Assembly: GCF_018614205.1 (NCBI RefSeq)
Contig: NZ_JAGGOS010000056.1
Coordinates: 1-50,438, forward strand
Length of the DNA: 50,438 bases
Reading direction: 5' to 3'
DNA from: Streptomyces sp. ISL-36
GTDB taxonomy: Bacteria; Actinomycetota; Actinomycetes; Streptomycetales; Streptomycetaceae
The notes under the pieces are model-generated. The model saw nothing but the letters and a program-made list of their open reading frames with translations. It made no database searches and had not been told where the DNA came from. Made by a program: the position numbers and the translations under genes. The stretch's first letter is position 1. The number at the start of each line of letters is the position of its first letter. Of this stretch, positions 8,665-15,622 are shown piece after piece.

Positions 8665-8960
8665 CGGCCCTCGCGGAGCGGGTGCCGGAGATGCGGGTGA
8701 CGGGGATCGCCGCCGGGCTGCACGCCGTGGTGGAGCTCCCGCCGGGGACGGAGGGCGCGGCGCTCACGGCGGCGGAGCGGCACGGGGTCGCGGTGGAGGG
8801 GCTGAGCGGGTACCGGCATCCGGACGCGGTCGGCGGCGCACCGGAGAACGGGCGGGACGGGCGGGACGGGCTGGTCGTTGGGTATGCGACGCCGCCCGAG
8901 CGGCTGTACGGCGGGGCGCTCGACGCGCTGTGCAACGCGCTCGGTTCCGCCCTGCGTTGA
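8556..8960 (+). pseudogene. MocR/PdxR-type regulator remnant (C-terminal fragment)
   Basis: In a frame different from marR, 134 codons read as the C-terminal end of a MocR protein (GntR-type HTH fused to a class I aminotransferase domain). Visible signatures are SATEQLTLADFLASGAYDRH, the basic helix RMRRRHRERRDRLV, GLHAVVELPPGTE, HGVAVEGLSGYR and GLVVGYATPPERL, ending normally at TGA 8960. The N-terminal 300 or more residues of such a protein are absent and no start codon or ribosome site serves this frame. The fragment begins inside the 3' end of marR, so a deletion apparently fused the two genes. Confidence 0.8.
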
Positions 8961-9025
8961 GCGGAACCGGCGCGCTCCTCGTATCTGACGGCACAGGAAC
9001 CGACAGGAGACGAACGGAGCCTCAC

Positions 9026-9667
9026 GTGTCACGCAGGAGAACGCTCGGCCGGAAGAAGAAGATCGCGCTGGTGGCAGGTTCCCTCGTCCTCGCCGCCGGA
9101 ACGGCGGTGGTGCTCACCGGTACGAGCCAGGCCTCCGTGGCCTGCGACGGCCTGGCCACCGCGCTCGCGAACAACGAACGGTTCATCGCGGACCAGCGCG
9201 CCGACCCCGATGCCCTGTCGCAGGCGCGGATCGCCAACCGCGAGGCGGTGATCGCCGAGATCGGGCGCCAGCAGGCGGCTGCGGGGTGTGGCGGCGGCAG
9301 TGGCGGTGGAAGTGGCGGTGGCGGGGACGCCGATACGGAGCTGGGTGCGCCGGCCGTGTCGGCGCCGGCATCGGCGCCCACGTCGGCGCCCGCATCGGCA
9401 CCCGCGGCCGGAGGGTCCGGTGACGTCGTGTGCGCCGGCTCGACCGTCACCCTCTCCGGCGAGGCGGGTGCCCCGGCCGCGTCCAGCGACCGGTTCCCGC
9501 TCGGCACCCGGCTCAAGGTGACCAACCTGGACAACGCCAAGTCGACGACGGTCGAGGTCACTTCCGCCTCCGGCAGCTGTGTGCTGCTCAACGACGCGGC
9601 CTTCGAACAGGTCCGCGAGCCGGGGAAGTTCCTGATCCGGAAGGCCAGGATCGAGCGCGTGGGCTGA
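9026..9667 (+). CDS. Secreted/membrane-anchored protein with C-terminal barrel-like domain
   Basis: 213 aa from GTG 9026 (GGAG 6 nt upstream). A basic stretch RRRTLGRKKK is followed by a hydrophobic segment LVAGSLVLAAGTAVVLTG and an ASV|ACD-like cleavage region, so it is exported. Then come a 60-residue helical segment with C residues, a Gly/Ser linker, an Ala-Pro-Ser repeat (SAPASAPTSAPASAP), and a C-terminal domain of about 75 residues (GDVVCAGSTVTLSGEAG... LGTRLKVTNLDNAKSTTVEV... FLIRKARIERVG). The last part resembles the double-psi beta-barrel of RlpA-like proteins. The function is unknown. It follows the MocR remnant and is convergent with the Gfo/Idh gene. Confidence 0.8.
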   Translation: MSRRRTLGRKKKIALVAGSLVLAAGTAVVLTGTSQASVACDGLATALANNERFIADQRADPDALSQARIANREAVIAEIGRQQAAAGCGGGSGGGSGGGGDADTELGAPAVSAPASAPTSAPASAPAAGGSGDVVCAGSTVTLSGEAGAPAASSDRFPLGTRLKVTNLDNAKSTTVEVTSASGSCVLLNDAAFEQVREPGKFLIRKARIERVG

Positions 9668-9726
9668 TCCCCCCAGGGCCGAGGCGGGGGCTCGGGCCGG
9701 GTCCACGGCCCCGTCCACGCCCCCGC

Positions 9727-10629
9727 CTACGCGCCCGCCTCCGCCTCCGCCTCCGTGAGGATCTCCGTGATCCGCGCCCCGAACCGGGCGTCGCACCCGT
9801 GCGGCACCCCCGTCCGGGCCGACTCGACCAGCGCGTCCACCGCCCCGCCGAACGCCCCGAGTGCGCCGTCCCACCCCGGCATCACCTCCCGCCCCCGCTC
9901 TCCGTGCAGCGTGAGCGCGGCCTCCGCCGCCTCCGGCGGCGCGCTCAGGGTCAGCGTGGCCGTGCTGCTCGCGCCCGAGGTGTGCCGCAGGACCAGGTGG
10001 TACGTGTCCCCCGGACCCCGTACCGCCGTGATGCCGGTGACATCACCGAGAACGGGCAGGTAGACGGAGAGCACATGCGGACCCACGTCCCACAGGCCGC
10101 CCTTCTCCCGCCGCCACGGCGAGGCCGCGTAGGCGCTCGTCGAGCCGGGCGCGAACAGCGAGCCCAGCCAGTGCGCCTCGCCGAGGAACCAGCCGCCCGC
10201 CGCCGCCTGTTCGTCGATCCACCGTGCCGTCGGCTCCGCGAACCGGAGCGTGCAGAAGACGATCGACGCGACCCCGGCCTTCTCGACCGCCTCGGCCACC
10301 TCACGGGCCGCCGCCACCGTCGTGGCCACGGGCTTGTCGAGGAGCACATGGCAACCGGCGGCAGCCGCACGGACGGCGAGCGGCGCCTGCACGTCCGGCG
10401 GCAGAGCGAAGGCCACGGCGTCGCTCGCCGCGAAGAGCGCGTCGACGTCGTCGTACGCGCGCGTGCCGCAGTCGGCGGCCAGCTCGGCCGCCGCCTCGGG
10501 CCGTCTGCCCCACACTCCGACGAACTCGACGCCCGGGTGCGCGGCGAGCGCGGGCGCGTGCGTACGCGCGGCCCAGGGGCCGGTGCCGAGGAGTCCGATA
10601 CGGGGCTTCGCGCCGAGGAGCTTCGTCAT
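9727..10629 (-). CDS. Gfo/Idh/MocA family NAD(P)-dependent oxidoreductase
   Basis: 300 aa. N-terminal Rossmann motif GLLGTGPWA (about 12-20), then the family substrate-site motif LLDKPVATT (variant of EKP) near residue 95, and the conserved WDVGPHVL (D-x-G-x-H). The start ATG 10629 is the first in-frame start after the promoter region. These enzymes oxidise or reduce sugars and related polyols; the exact substrate cannot be read from the sequence. It is divergent from the TROVE/vWA gene (247-nt gap) and convergent with the secreted protein gene. Confidence 0.9.
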   Translation of the reverse strand: MTKLLGAKPRIGLLGTGPWAARTHAPALAAHPGVEFVGVWGRRPEAAAELAADCGTRAYDDVDALFAASDAVAFALPPDVQAPLAVRAAAAGCHVLLDKPVATTVAAAREVAEAVEKAGVASIVFCTLRFAEPTARWIDEQAAAGGWFLGEAHWLGSLFAPGSTSAYAASPWRREKGGLWDVGPHVLSVYLPVLGDVTGITAVRGPGDTYHLVLRHTSGASSTATLTLSAPPEAAEAALTLHGERGREVMPGWDGALGAFGGAVDALVESARTGVPHGCDARFGARITEILTEAEAEAGA

Positions 10630-10876
10630 GCCCCCAGTCTGCCGGTCCCCACCGACACCGCACCCATGGGCCCCGCCCGGCGGGCCCGGCACCCAGCACG
10701 GAGGCATGGCCCTCCCCCGCCGTAAATCCGTACGGCTCGCCCCCGCCCCGGTGTTACGTTTCCTCCGCCGGCCGCGGGACTCCGGTGCGACTTCCGGGAC
10801 CTGCCTTTGAAGCAACGTTTTCGCTGTTCGCGCCCCCATTCCCCGGCCGGCAGCCACGCCACTGCGAGGGGATCCC

Positions 10877-12299
10877 ATGACGGAGACGCTCTGCGAACTC
10901 ATCGCCGCCGAGGACGTCCTGCTCTTCGTGAACGCCGCGGTCACCGCCACCGGCCAGCGCGAGTTCCGCTCCTCGGGCGGTGAGCAGCGGCTGTCCCTCG
11001 CCTTCCTCCACGAGTACGTCCGGGTCAACTACCGTCCGGTGTACGCCGCCGCGCTCGCGCTGGACATCAACGACCACAACGCCGTGACGATCGTCGAACA
11101 GCTGCTGCGCACCGCCGACGAGGCCGACGGTCCGGCCGGGAAGCGGGCCGAGGGGCGGCTGATCGCCGCCCGGCTCGCTCTGCTGCCGCCGCAGCGGGTC
11201 TACCGGCTGTTCCGCGCCCTGCGGGCGGCCGGGGTCAACAACCGCCGCACGCGTGCGATCGTGCGCGACTGGCTGGCCGGCCGCGCGGCGCGCGGCGGTC
11301 TCGCACGACGCCGTGAAGTACCGGTCCGGTCTGAAGACCGCCGCCCGCCATGTCCACCAGCGCTTCGACGACGCGGAGGCGGGGGACTTCCTGTTCGCGC
11401 CCGGCCGCCGGGTCCGCTACGAGCACGCCGCCCTGGACGCGTACCGGCGGGCCCACTACGAGCAGGCGGCGCTGTACGAGCTGCCGTTCACCGTGGCCGA
11501 GGGTTTCGCCGCCCGGCACGGCGTTCCGCGGGCGGTCTTCCTGGAGCGGATCGCACCCCGGATGACGCGCCTGGAACGCCTCCGGACACAGCGGACGGGC
11601 CCCGCGACCGATCTGACGGCCATGCCCCTGACCCGGCTCGCGCTCCTGGTCCTCTCCCTCCCCTTCGGGGAGCGGGTGGCGCGCCGCGCCGAGCTGACGG
11701 CCGCGCTGCGGGCGGCCGCCGCCCGGGTGGCGGGGCCGTACGCCGGGACGTGGGGCCGGGTGGCCGCGGTCCTCGACGACAGTTACTCCTCCTCCGGCTC
11801 GGCCGTGAAGCGGCGCCGCCCGCTGGCCGTCGCCCTCGGCTGCCACTTTCTGCTGGAGGCCCTCGCGGCGCCGGGCGCGTACACGGCGCACTGGACCTCG
11901 GGCGGCGCCGATCCGCTGCTCGTACGGCCGTGGGGGCCGACCCCGCTCGGTACGCGGATCCTCGACGCCCTGGAGGGGGCACCCGACCGTCTGGTGATCG
12001 TCTCGGACGGCTGGGACAACGCGCCCCCGGGGCTGGCCGGCGAGGTCCTGAGGGTCTGGCGGACCCGGCTGGATCCGGCGCGGCGGACGAGCGTGGTGCA
12101 TGTGAACCCCGTATACGACGCCGACCGTTTCGATGTGCGACGGCTCGCGCCGGCCGTGCCGACGGCCGGTATCAGGGACGCGGAGGACCTGGCGGCGCTG
12201 GTGGAGATCGCGCAGTTCGCCGAGGGCCGGACGGGTCTCGCGGAACTGCGGGCGTACCTGGAGCGGCGCGTCGAGCTCTTTCTGGGAGGTGCGCGGTGA
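10877..12299 (+). pseudogene. Probable TROVE/vWA (Ro60-like) protein, apparent frameshift near 11280-11300
   Basis: One protein is encoded in two frames. Codons from ATG 10877 give 136 helical residues (ending AGVNNRRTRAIVRDWLAGR); the continuation DAVKYRSGLKTAARHVHQ... lies in the next frame and runs to TGA 12299, about 474 aa in total. The second part has LPFTVAEGFAARHGVPRAVF and MTRLERL segments reminiscent of the TROVE module. It then has a vWA domain with the metal site DDSYSSSG (11775 on, D-x-S-x-S) and IVSDGWDN (about 12000). TROVE plus vWA is the Ro60 architecture, which binds Y RNAs and structured RNA in RNA quality control. The switch occurs in a GC run; an internal GTG at 11253 could start the second part alone. 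The TROVE call is inference; the vWA site is seen. It overlaps the next gene by 4 nt. Confidence 0.65.
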
Positions 12300-13447
12300 C
12301 GCGGATCGATCTGACCGGTCTGGAGGTCCGGCCGTCCCAGGTGTGGGGCGGGGTCCGGCTGGTGCCGCTCGTACGGGCGGAGCCGGTCGAGGGCCTGCGG
12401 CTGCACCGCGAGGTGTACGGGGCCGGCGGCTCCGTCGACGTCGGCGACCGCACGGTGTACACCTCGTATATTCCGCACGGCTTCGTCGCCGACTGGTCGG
12501 GGGACGGCGCCGAGGCCGCGGCGTACGGCACCCGGATCGGGGACGCGCCGCCCACGGTGCCCGTCCGCGGCCACCACCACCGCCTCGCCAAGCGCCGGCG
12601 CGGGAACGGCCGGGCGGAGAAGCGGCTCCGCTTCCTCCCTCTCCATCTCGCCCTGGAGGGCTATCTGGCCCTCCACTTCGGCGGGCCGTCCGTCGTCTGG
12701 GAGGAGTGGTCCCAGCAGGCGGTACGCCGTGGCCTGTCGCCGCGCGCCGAGGCGGCGTACGCGGGGTGGTCGGTGCCGGGGCTCGGGGAGGCCCTGCGGA
12801 TCTTCGAGATCCACCCGGGTCAGTGCGGGCTGATGCTGTACGTCGCCGACGCCCTGGCCGCCGCCTTCGTCGTGCCGCACCCGGAGGACTACCGCCTTCT
12901 GCACCCCACCCTGATCGAGGACCTGTACGGGGAGCTGGTGCACCAGTACGCGTTCTACGGCGCCCCGGTGCCTCAGTTCGCGGCCCGCATCCGGGACACG
13001 GGCCAGGTGCGTACCCTGGCCGACCTGCGCGCGGCCGCGAAGGCCGAGGAGCGCTCCTGGGCGCAGGCGCACGGAAGCCTGATGGCGCGGGACCTGCTGG
13101 AGACGCCGTACGCCTTCGAGCGGGTGTACCGGATGGACGGATTCGACCTGTACCGCTTCCTTCCGCCGTTCGTGCGAACGGGCCAGGAGCAGCACATCGG
13201 CGAGCTGATCACCGACCACAAGGGGCGGACTCTCTATCTGAAGACCTTCCGGCTCTCCGAGAACCAGATCAGGCGGGGGCATCTGCTGCGTCGGCTCGCC
13301 GACTGCGACTGGCACCTGGGGCGGACGGCGGAGGCGCTCGGGACGACGTACACCGAGGTCGTGCGGCGTGTCGAGGCGGCGGGGTTCGGGTCGCTGCTGA
13401 ACGCACACGTGATCGCGCAGCGGTCGCGCGAGAGGCGGGAGAAATGA
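12296..13447 (+). CDS. ARPP-like protein with C-terminal Fis-type HTH, partner of the vWA protein
   Basis: 383 aa. The GTG at 12296 overlaps the TGA of the vWA gene (GTGA), with GGGAGG upstream, so the two are translationally coupled. The N-terminus (MTRIDLTGLEVRPSQVWGGVRLVPLVR) resembles the proteins named ARPP-2 in Streptomyces annotations (from memory). A basic cluster HHHRLAKRRRGNGRAEKRLR lies near 95-115. The C-terminus (about 328-368: GHLLRRLADCDWHLGRTAEA, then LGTTYTEVVRRVEAAGF) matches the Fis-type HTH that ends NtrC/RtcR-like regulators, so nucleic acid binding is likely. No catalytic motif is recognised. Its function is unknown; pairing with a Ro60-like protein suggests RNA repair, stress or immunity, which is inference. 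Confidence 0.8.
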   Translation: MTRIDLTGLEVRPSQVWGGVRLVPLVRAEPVEGLRLHREVYGAGGSVDVGDRTVYTSYIPHGFVADWSGDGAEAAAYGTRIGDAPPTVPVRGHHHRLAKRRRGNGRAEKRLRFLPLHLALEGYLALHFGGPSVVWEEWSQQAVRRGLSPRAEAAYAGWSVPGLGEALRIFEIHPGQCGLMLYVADALAAAFVVPHPEDYRLLHPTLIEDLYGELVHQYAFYGAPVPQFAARIRDTGQVRTLADLRAAAKAEERSWAQAHGSLMARDLLETPYAFERVYRMDGFDLYRFLPPFVRTGQEQHIGELITDHKGRTLYLKTFRLSENQIRRGHLLRRLADCDWHLGRTAEALGTTYTEVVRRVEAAGFGSLLNAHVIAQRSRERREK

Positions 13448-13503
13448 CCTCTCCCGCCCGGGCCGGCTGTTCACCTGCGGCGCGCGGTCCCCCGAGGAGC
13501 CAG

Positions 13504-13541
13504 GTAACACGGGGTTCACAAATGGGCAACGGGCGGGAAAT
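13504..13541 (+). promoter_or_regulatory. GlnR-type box upstream of glnII
   Basis: GTAAC-n6-TTCAC-n6-GCAAC-n6-GAAAT at exact 11-bp steps reproduces the a1-b1-a2-b2 layout of GlnR boxes (gTnAC-n6-GaAAC repeated at 22 bp). It starts 144 nt before the glnII start. It indicates nitrogen control by GlnR, encoded elsewhere. Confidence 0.75.
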
Positions 13542-13647
13542 CCCGTGTTGCGAAGCTGCCCGGAGACACAGAGCACGACACCGCAGCTCTCGCAGCGTCG
13601 CGAGCCGCCGCGCGGACCCGCAGCAGCACGCCCAAAGGATGAGGCCC

Positions 13648-14679
13648 GTGACCTTCAAGGCTGAGTACATCTGGATCGACGGCACCGAGCCGACCGCGAA
13701 GCTTCGTTCGAAGACGAAGATTCTGCCGGGCACGGGCGCCTCCCTGGAGGAGCTTCCCATCTGGGGCTTCGACGGATCCAGCACGAACCAGGCCAAGGGA
13801 CACGCCTCGGACCGCGTCCTCAAGCCGGTCTTCGTCTGCCCCGACCCGATCCGCGGCGGCGACGACATCCTGGTGATGTGCGAGGTCCTGAACACGGACA
13901 TGACGCCGCACGAGTCGAACACCCGCGCCGCGCTGGCCGAGGTCTACGCGAAGTACGCCGCGCAGGAGCCGATCTTCGGCATCGAGCAGGAGTACACCTT
14001 CTTCGACGGCGAGCGTCCGCTCGGCTTCCCGGTCGGCGGCTTCCCGGCCCCGCAGGGCGGCTACTACTGCGGTGTCGGCGCCGACGAGATCTTCGGCCGT
14101 GACGTCGTCGAGGCGCACCTGGAGAACTGCCTCACGGCGGGCCTGGGCATCTCCGGCATCAACGCCGAGGTCATGCCGGGTCAGTGGGAGTTCCAGGTCG
14201 GCCCGCTGGCGCCGCTGGAGGTCGCGGACCAGCTGTGGGTCGCCCGCTGGCTGCTCTACCGCACGGCCGAGGACTTCAAGGTCTCGGCGACGCTGGACCC
14301 GAAGCCGGTGAAGGGCGACTGGAACGGCGCGGGCGCGCACACCAACTTCTCCACGAAGGCGATGCGCGAGGGCTACGACGCGATCATCACCGCGTGCGAG
14401 TCCCTGGGCGAGGGCTCGAAGCCGCTCGACCACGTGAAGAGCTACGGCGCCGGCATCGACGACCGCCTGACCGGTCTGCACGAGACCGCCCCGTGGGACG
14501 AGTACTCCTACGGCGTCTCGGACCGCGGCGCCTCGGTCCGTATCCCGTGGCAGGTCGAGCAGGACCAGAAGGGCTACATCGAGGACCGTCGCCCGAACGC
14601 GAACGTGGACCCGTACGTGGTGACGCGTCTGCTGGTCGACACCTGCTGCGAGGCCCTGGAGAAGGCCGGCCAGGTCTGA
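13648..14679 (+). CDS. glnII: GlnII, glutamine synthetase type II (eukaryote-like)
   Basis: Second glutamine synthetase; a eukaryote-type decamer-class enzyme not controlled by adenylylation. GTG 13648 gives 343 aa beginning with V/MTFKAEYIWIDGTEPTAKL; an ATG three codons upstream (13639) is possible but AAAGG abuts it. Signatures: GFDGSSTNQA, FGIEQEYTFFD (metal site), GFPAPQGGYYCGVG, EVMPGQWEFQVGP and NGAGAHTNFSTKAM, all typical of GSII. There is no GSI-type adenylylation tyrosine loop, so GlnE should not act on it. A GlnR-like box precedes it and a clean terminator follows. Confidence 0.97.
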   Translation: MTFKAEYIWIDGTEPTAKLRSKTKILPGTGASLEELPIWGFDGSSTNQAKGHASDRVLKPVFVCPDPIRGGDDILVMCEVLNTDMTPHESNTRAALAEVYAKYAAQEPIFGIEQEYTFFDGERPLGFPVGGFPAPQGGYYCGVGADEIFGRDVVEAHLENCLTAGLGISGINAEVMPGQWEFQVGPLAPLEVADQLWVARWLLYRTAEDFKVSATLDPKPVKGDWNGAGAHTNFSTKAMREGYDAIITACESLGEGSKPLDHVKSYGAGIDDRLTGLHETAPWDEYSYGVSDRGASVRIPWQVEQDQKGYIEDRRPNANVDPYVVTRLLVDTCCEALEKAGQV

Positions 14680-14696
14680 TCCGCACCCGCACGACG

Positions 14697-14726
14697 AAGG
14701 GCACCCGCCGGCAGGCGGGTGCCTTT
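14697..14726 (+). terminator. Terminator of glnII
   Basis: GGCACCCGCC (14700-14709), loop of 4 nt, GGCGGGTGCC (14714-14723), flanked by AA and TTT that extend the stem. It starts 18 nt after the glnII stop. Confidence 0.88.
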
Positions 14727-14798
14727 CGCCTTCCGGGGCGGGGATTTCGGCCGGGAAGGGGGTCGTCGGGGAGCATTCCCTTCTGGTTGAATAGGGAT

Positions 14799-14921
14799 AT
14801 GGCCATCACGCAGAACGACGTCTCGACGGGTCGTCATGACCTCGAGCCGTTCTGGCCGTCCCGTCAGCACCACGACTTCGACCGGGTGTGTTGCCGCGCG
14901 AGGAACGCGTCGGCCCTCTAA
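14799..14921 (+). CDS. Candidate leader peptide with Cys-Cys, ahead of the winged-helix gene
   Basis: A 40-residue frame from ATG 14799 to TAA 14921. The C-terminal half HHDFDRVCCRARNASAL has tandem cysteine codons TGT TGC at 14889-14894. It resembles the actinobacterial leader peptides (pattern H-x-D-x-x-R-V followed by Cys) found before sulfur-related genes, from memory. No usable ribosome site precedes the ATG; TTGAAT 7 nt upstream could be a -10 of a leaderless transcript. The stop falls in the loop of a hairpin whose arms could be uncovered by stalling at the cysteine codons. The downstream gene, at 15001, is not an obvious sulfur gene, so the role is open. A chance ORF is possible. Confidence 0.5.
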   Translation: MAITQNDVSTGRHDLEPFWPSRQHHDFDRVCCRARNASAL

Positions 14922-14945
14922 AGCCCCCTGGCCTTCGGCCGACGC
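14907..14945 (+). promoter_or_regulatory. Candidate attenuator hairpins overlapping the leader-peptide stop
   Basis: GCGTCGGCC (14907-14915) pairs perfectly with GGCCGACGC (14937-14945) around a 21-nt loop holding the stop codon. GGCC 14937-14940 can instead pair with GGCC 14930-14933 in a tight TTC-loop hairpin. The two folds are mutually exclusive. A ribosome stalled at the Cys codons would cover roughly to 14908 and could disturb the long stem. Confidence 0.45.
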
Positions 14946-15000
14946 GCACGACGTACGAGACCTCTCCGTCCGTTTCTCCGCGCGAAAGAGCTGACCTCTC

Positions 15001-15525
15001 ATGGCCCACACCCAGACCGCATCCCTCACGGCCGTCCGTCCCGGCCGTCACCGACTCCGTGCCGTCGACCCGGACGAGGTCGTCGACCTCTCCCGCGTCG
15101 CGGACTTCCTTCCGCCCGGCGCCACCCTGCTGCCCGCGCCCCCGCACGCGCTGCCGGTGCTGCCGGGGCGGCCGCCGATGGTCGGGTACCTCGTGCTCGT
15201 ACCGGCCGACCCGCAGGCGCCGGAGCCGGCCGCGGCCGAGCCGGCGGGGCCGGTGACCATCGACAGCGCGCAGCGGATCGCGGTGGTGGACGGGCGGGCG
15301 ATGGACCTGACGTACCTCGAGTTCGAGCTGCTCGCGCATCTCGTCGCCCATCCCCACCGGGTGCACACCCGGGACCAGTTGGTCACCACGGTGTGGGGGT
15401 ACGGGCATGTCGGCGACGGCCGGACGGTGGACGTCCACGTGGCCCGGCTGCGCCGCAAGCTGGGCGCCGAGCACCGTCACACGATCCAGACCGTGCGGCG
15501 GGTCGGCTACAAGTACACCCCCTGA
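15001..15525 (+). CDS. Orphan OmpR/PhoB-type winged-helix protein
   Basis: 174 aa. No receiver domain: the first 90 residues are a Pro/Ala-rich N-terminal part (PGRHRLRAVDPDEVVDL, LPPGATLLPAPPH) ending with a strand-rich segment. The last 85 form a complete OmpR-type winged helix, with MDLTYLEFELLAHLVAHPHR (helix region), HTRDQLVTTVWGYGH, then RTVDVHVARLRRKLG and the wing TVRRVGYKYTP. It therefore binds DNA but is not a classic two-component regulator. It is preceded by a Cys-Cys leader peptide. ATG 15001 follows AAAGAGCTG, a weak ribosome site. Confidence 0.9.
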   Translation: MAHTQTASLTAVRPGRHRLRAVDPDEVVDLSRVADFLPPGATLLPAPPHALPVLPGRPPMVGYLVLVPADPQAPEPAAAEPAGPVTIDSAQRIAVVDGRAMDLTYLEFELLAHLVAHPHRVHTRDQLVTTVWGYGHVGDGRTVDVHVARLRRKLGAEHRHTIQTVRRVGYKYTP

Positions 15526-15528
15526 TCA

Positions 15529-15570
15529 GGTTCCTCGTTCCTCGTTCCTAGTTCCTCGTTCCTAGTTCCT
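15529..15570. repeat. Short heptamer tandem array
   Basis: Six consecutive 7-bp units of the form nGTTCCT: ggttcct, cgttcct, cgttcct, agttcct, cgttcct, agttcct. It lies in the 97-nt gap between the winged-helix stop and the epimerase start and is pyrimidine-rich. No known element is recognised. Confidence 0.85.
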
Positions 15571-15622
15571 CCCGCAGCGGAACAGCTGTGCGATCGGCCG
15601 TCCCCCGGTGCAGAGTCGTGGT

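Noticed and set aside
10630..10876. Possible Y-RNA or tRNA-like RNA before the TROVE/vWA gene
   Set aside because: Short GC-rich inverted repeats only; no convincing tRNA-like arms could be drawn by eye.
11300..12290. First frame of the vWA gene continuing to 13447 as one 856-aa protein
   Set aside because: The stretch after about 11290 in that frame is Arg/Gly/Pro-rich and lacks any motif; the vWA motifs lie in the other frame.
13300..13647. glnII coding frame extended upstream
   Set aside because: The frame is open by GC bias, but the region holds the GlnR box and the protein similarity starts at GTG 13648.
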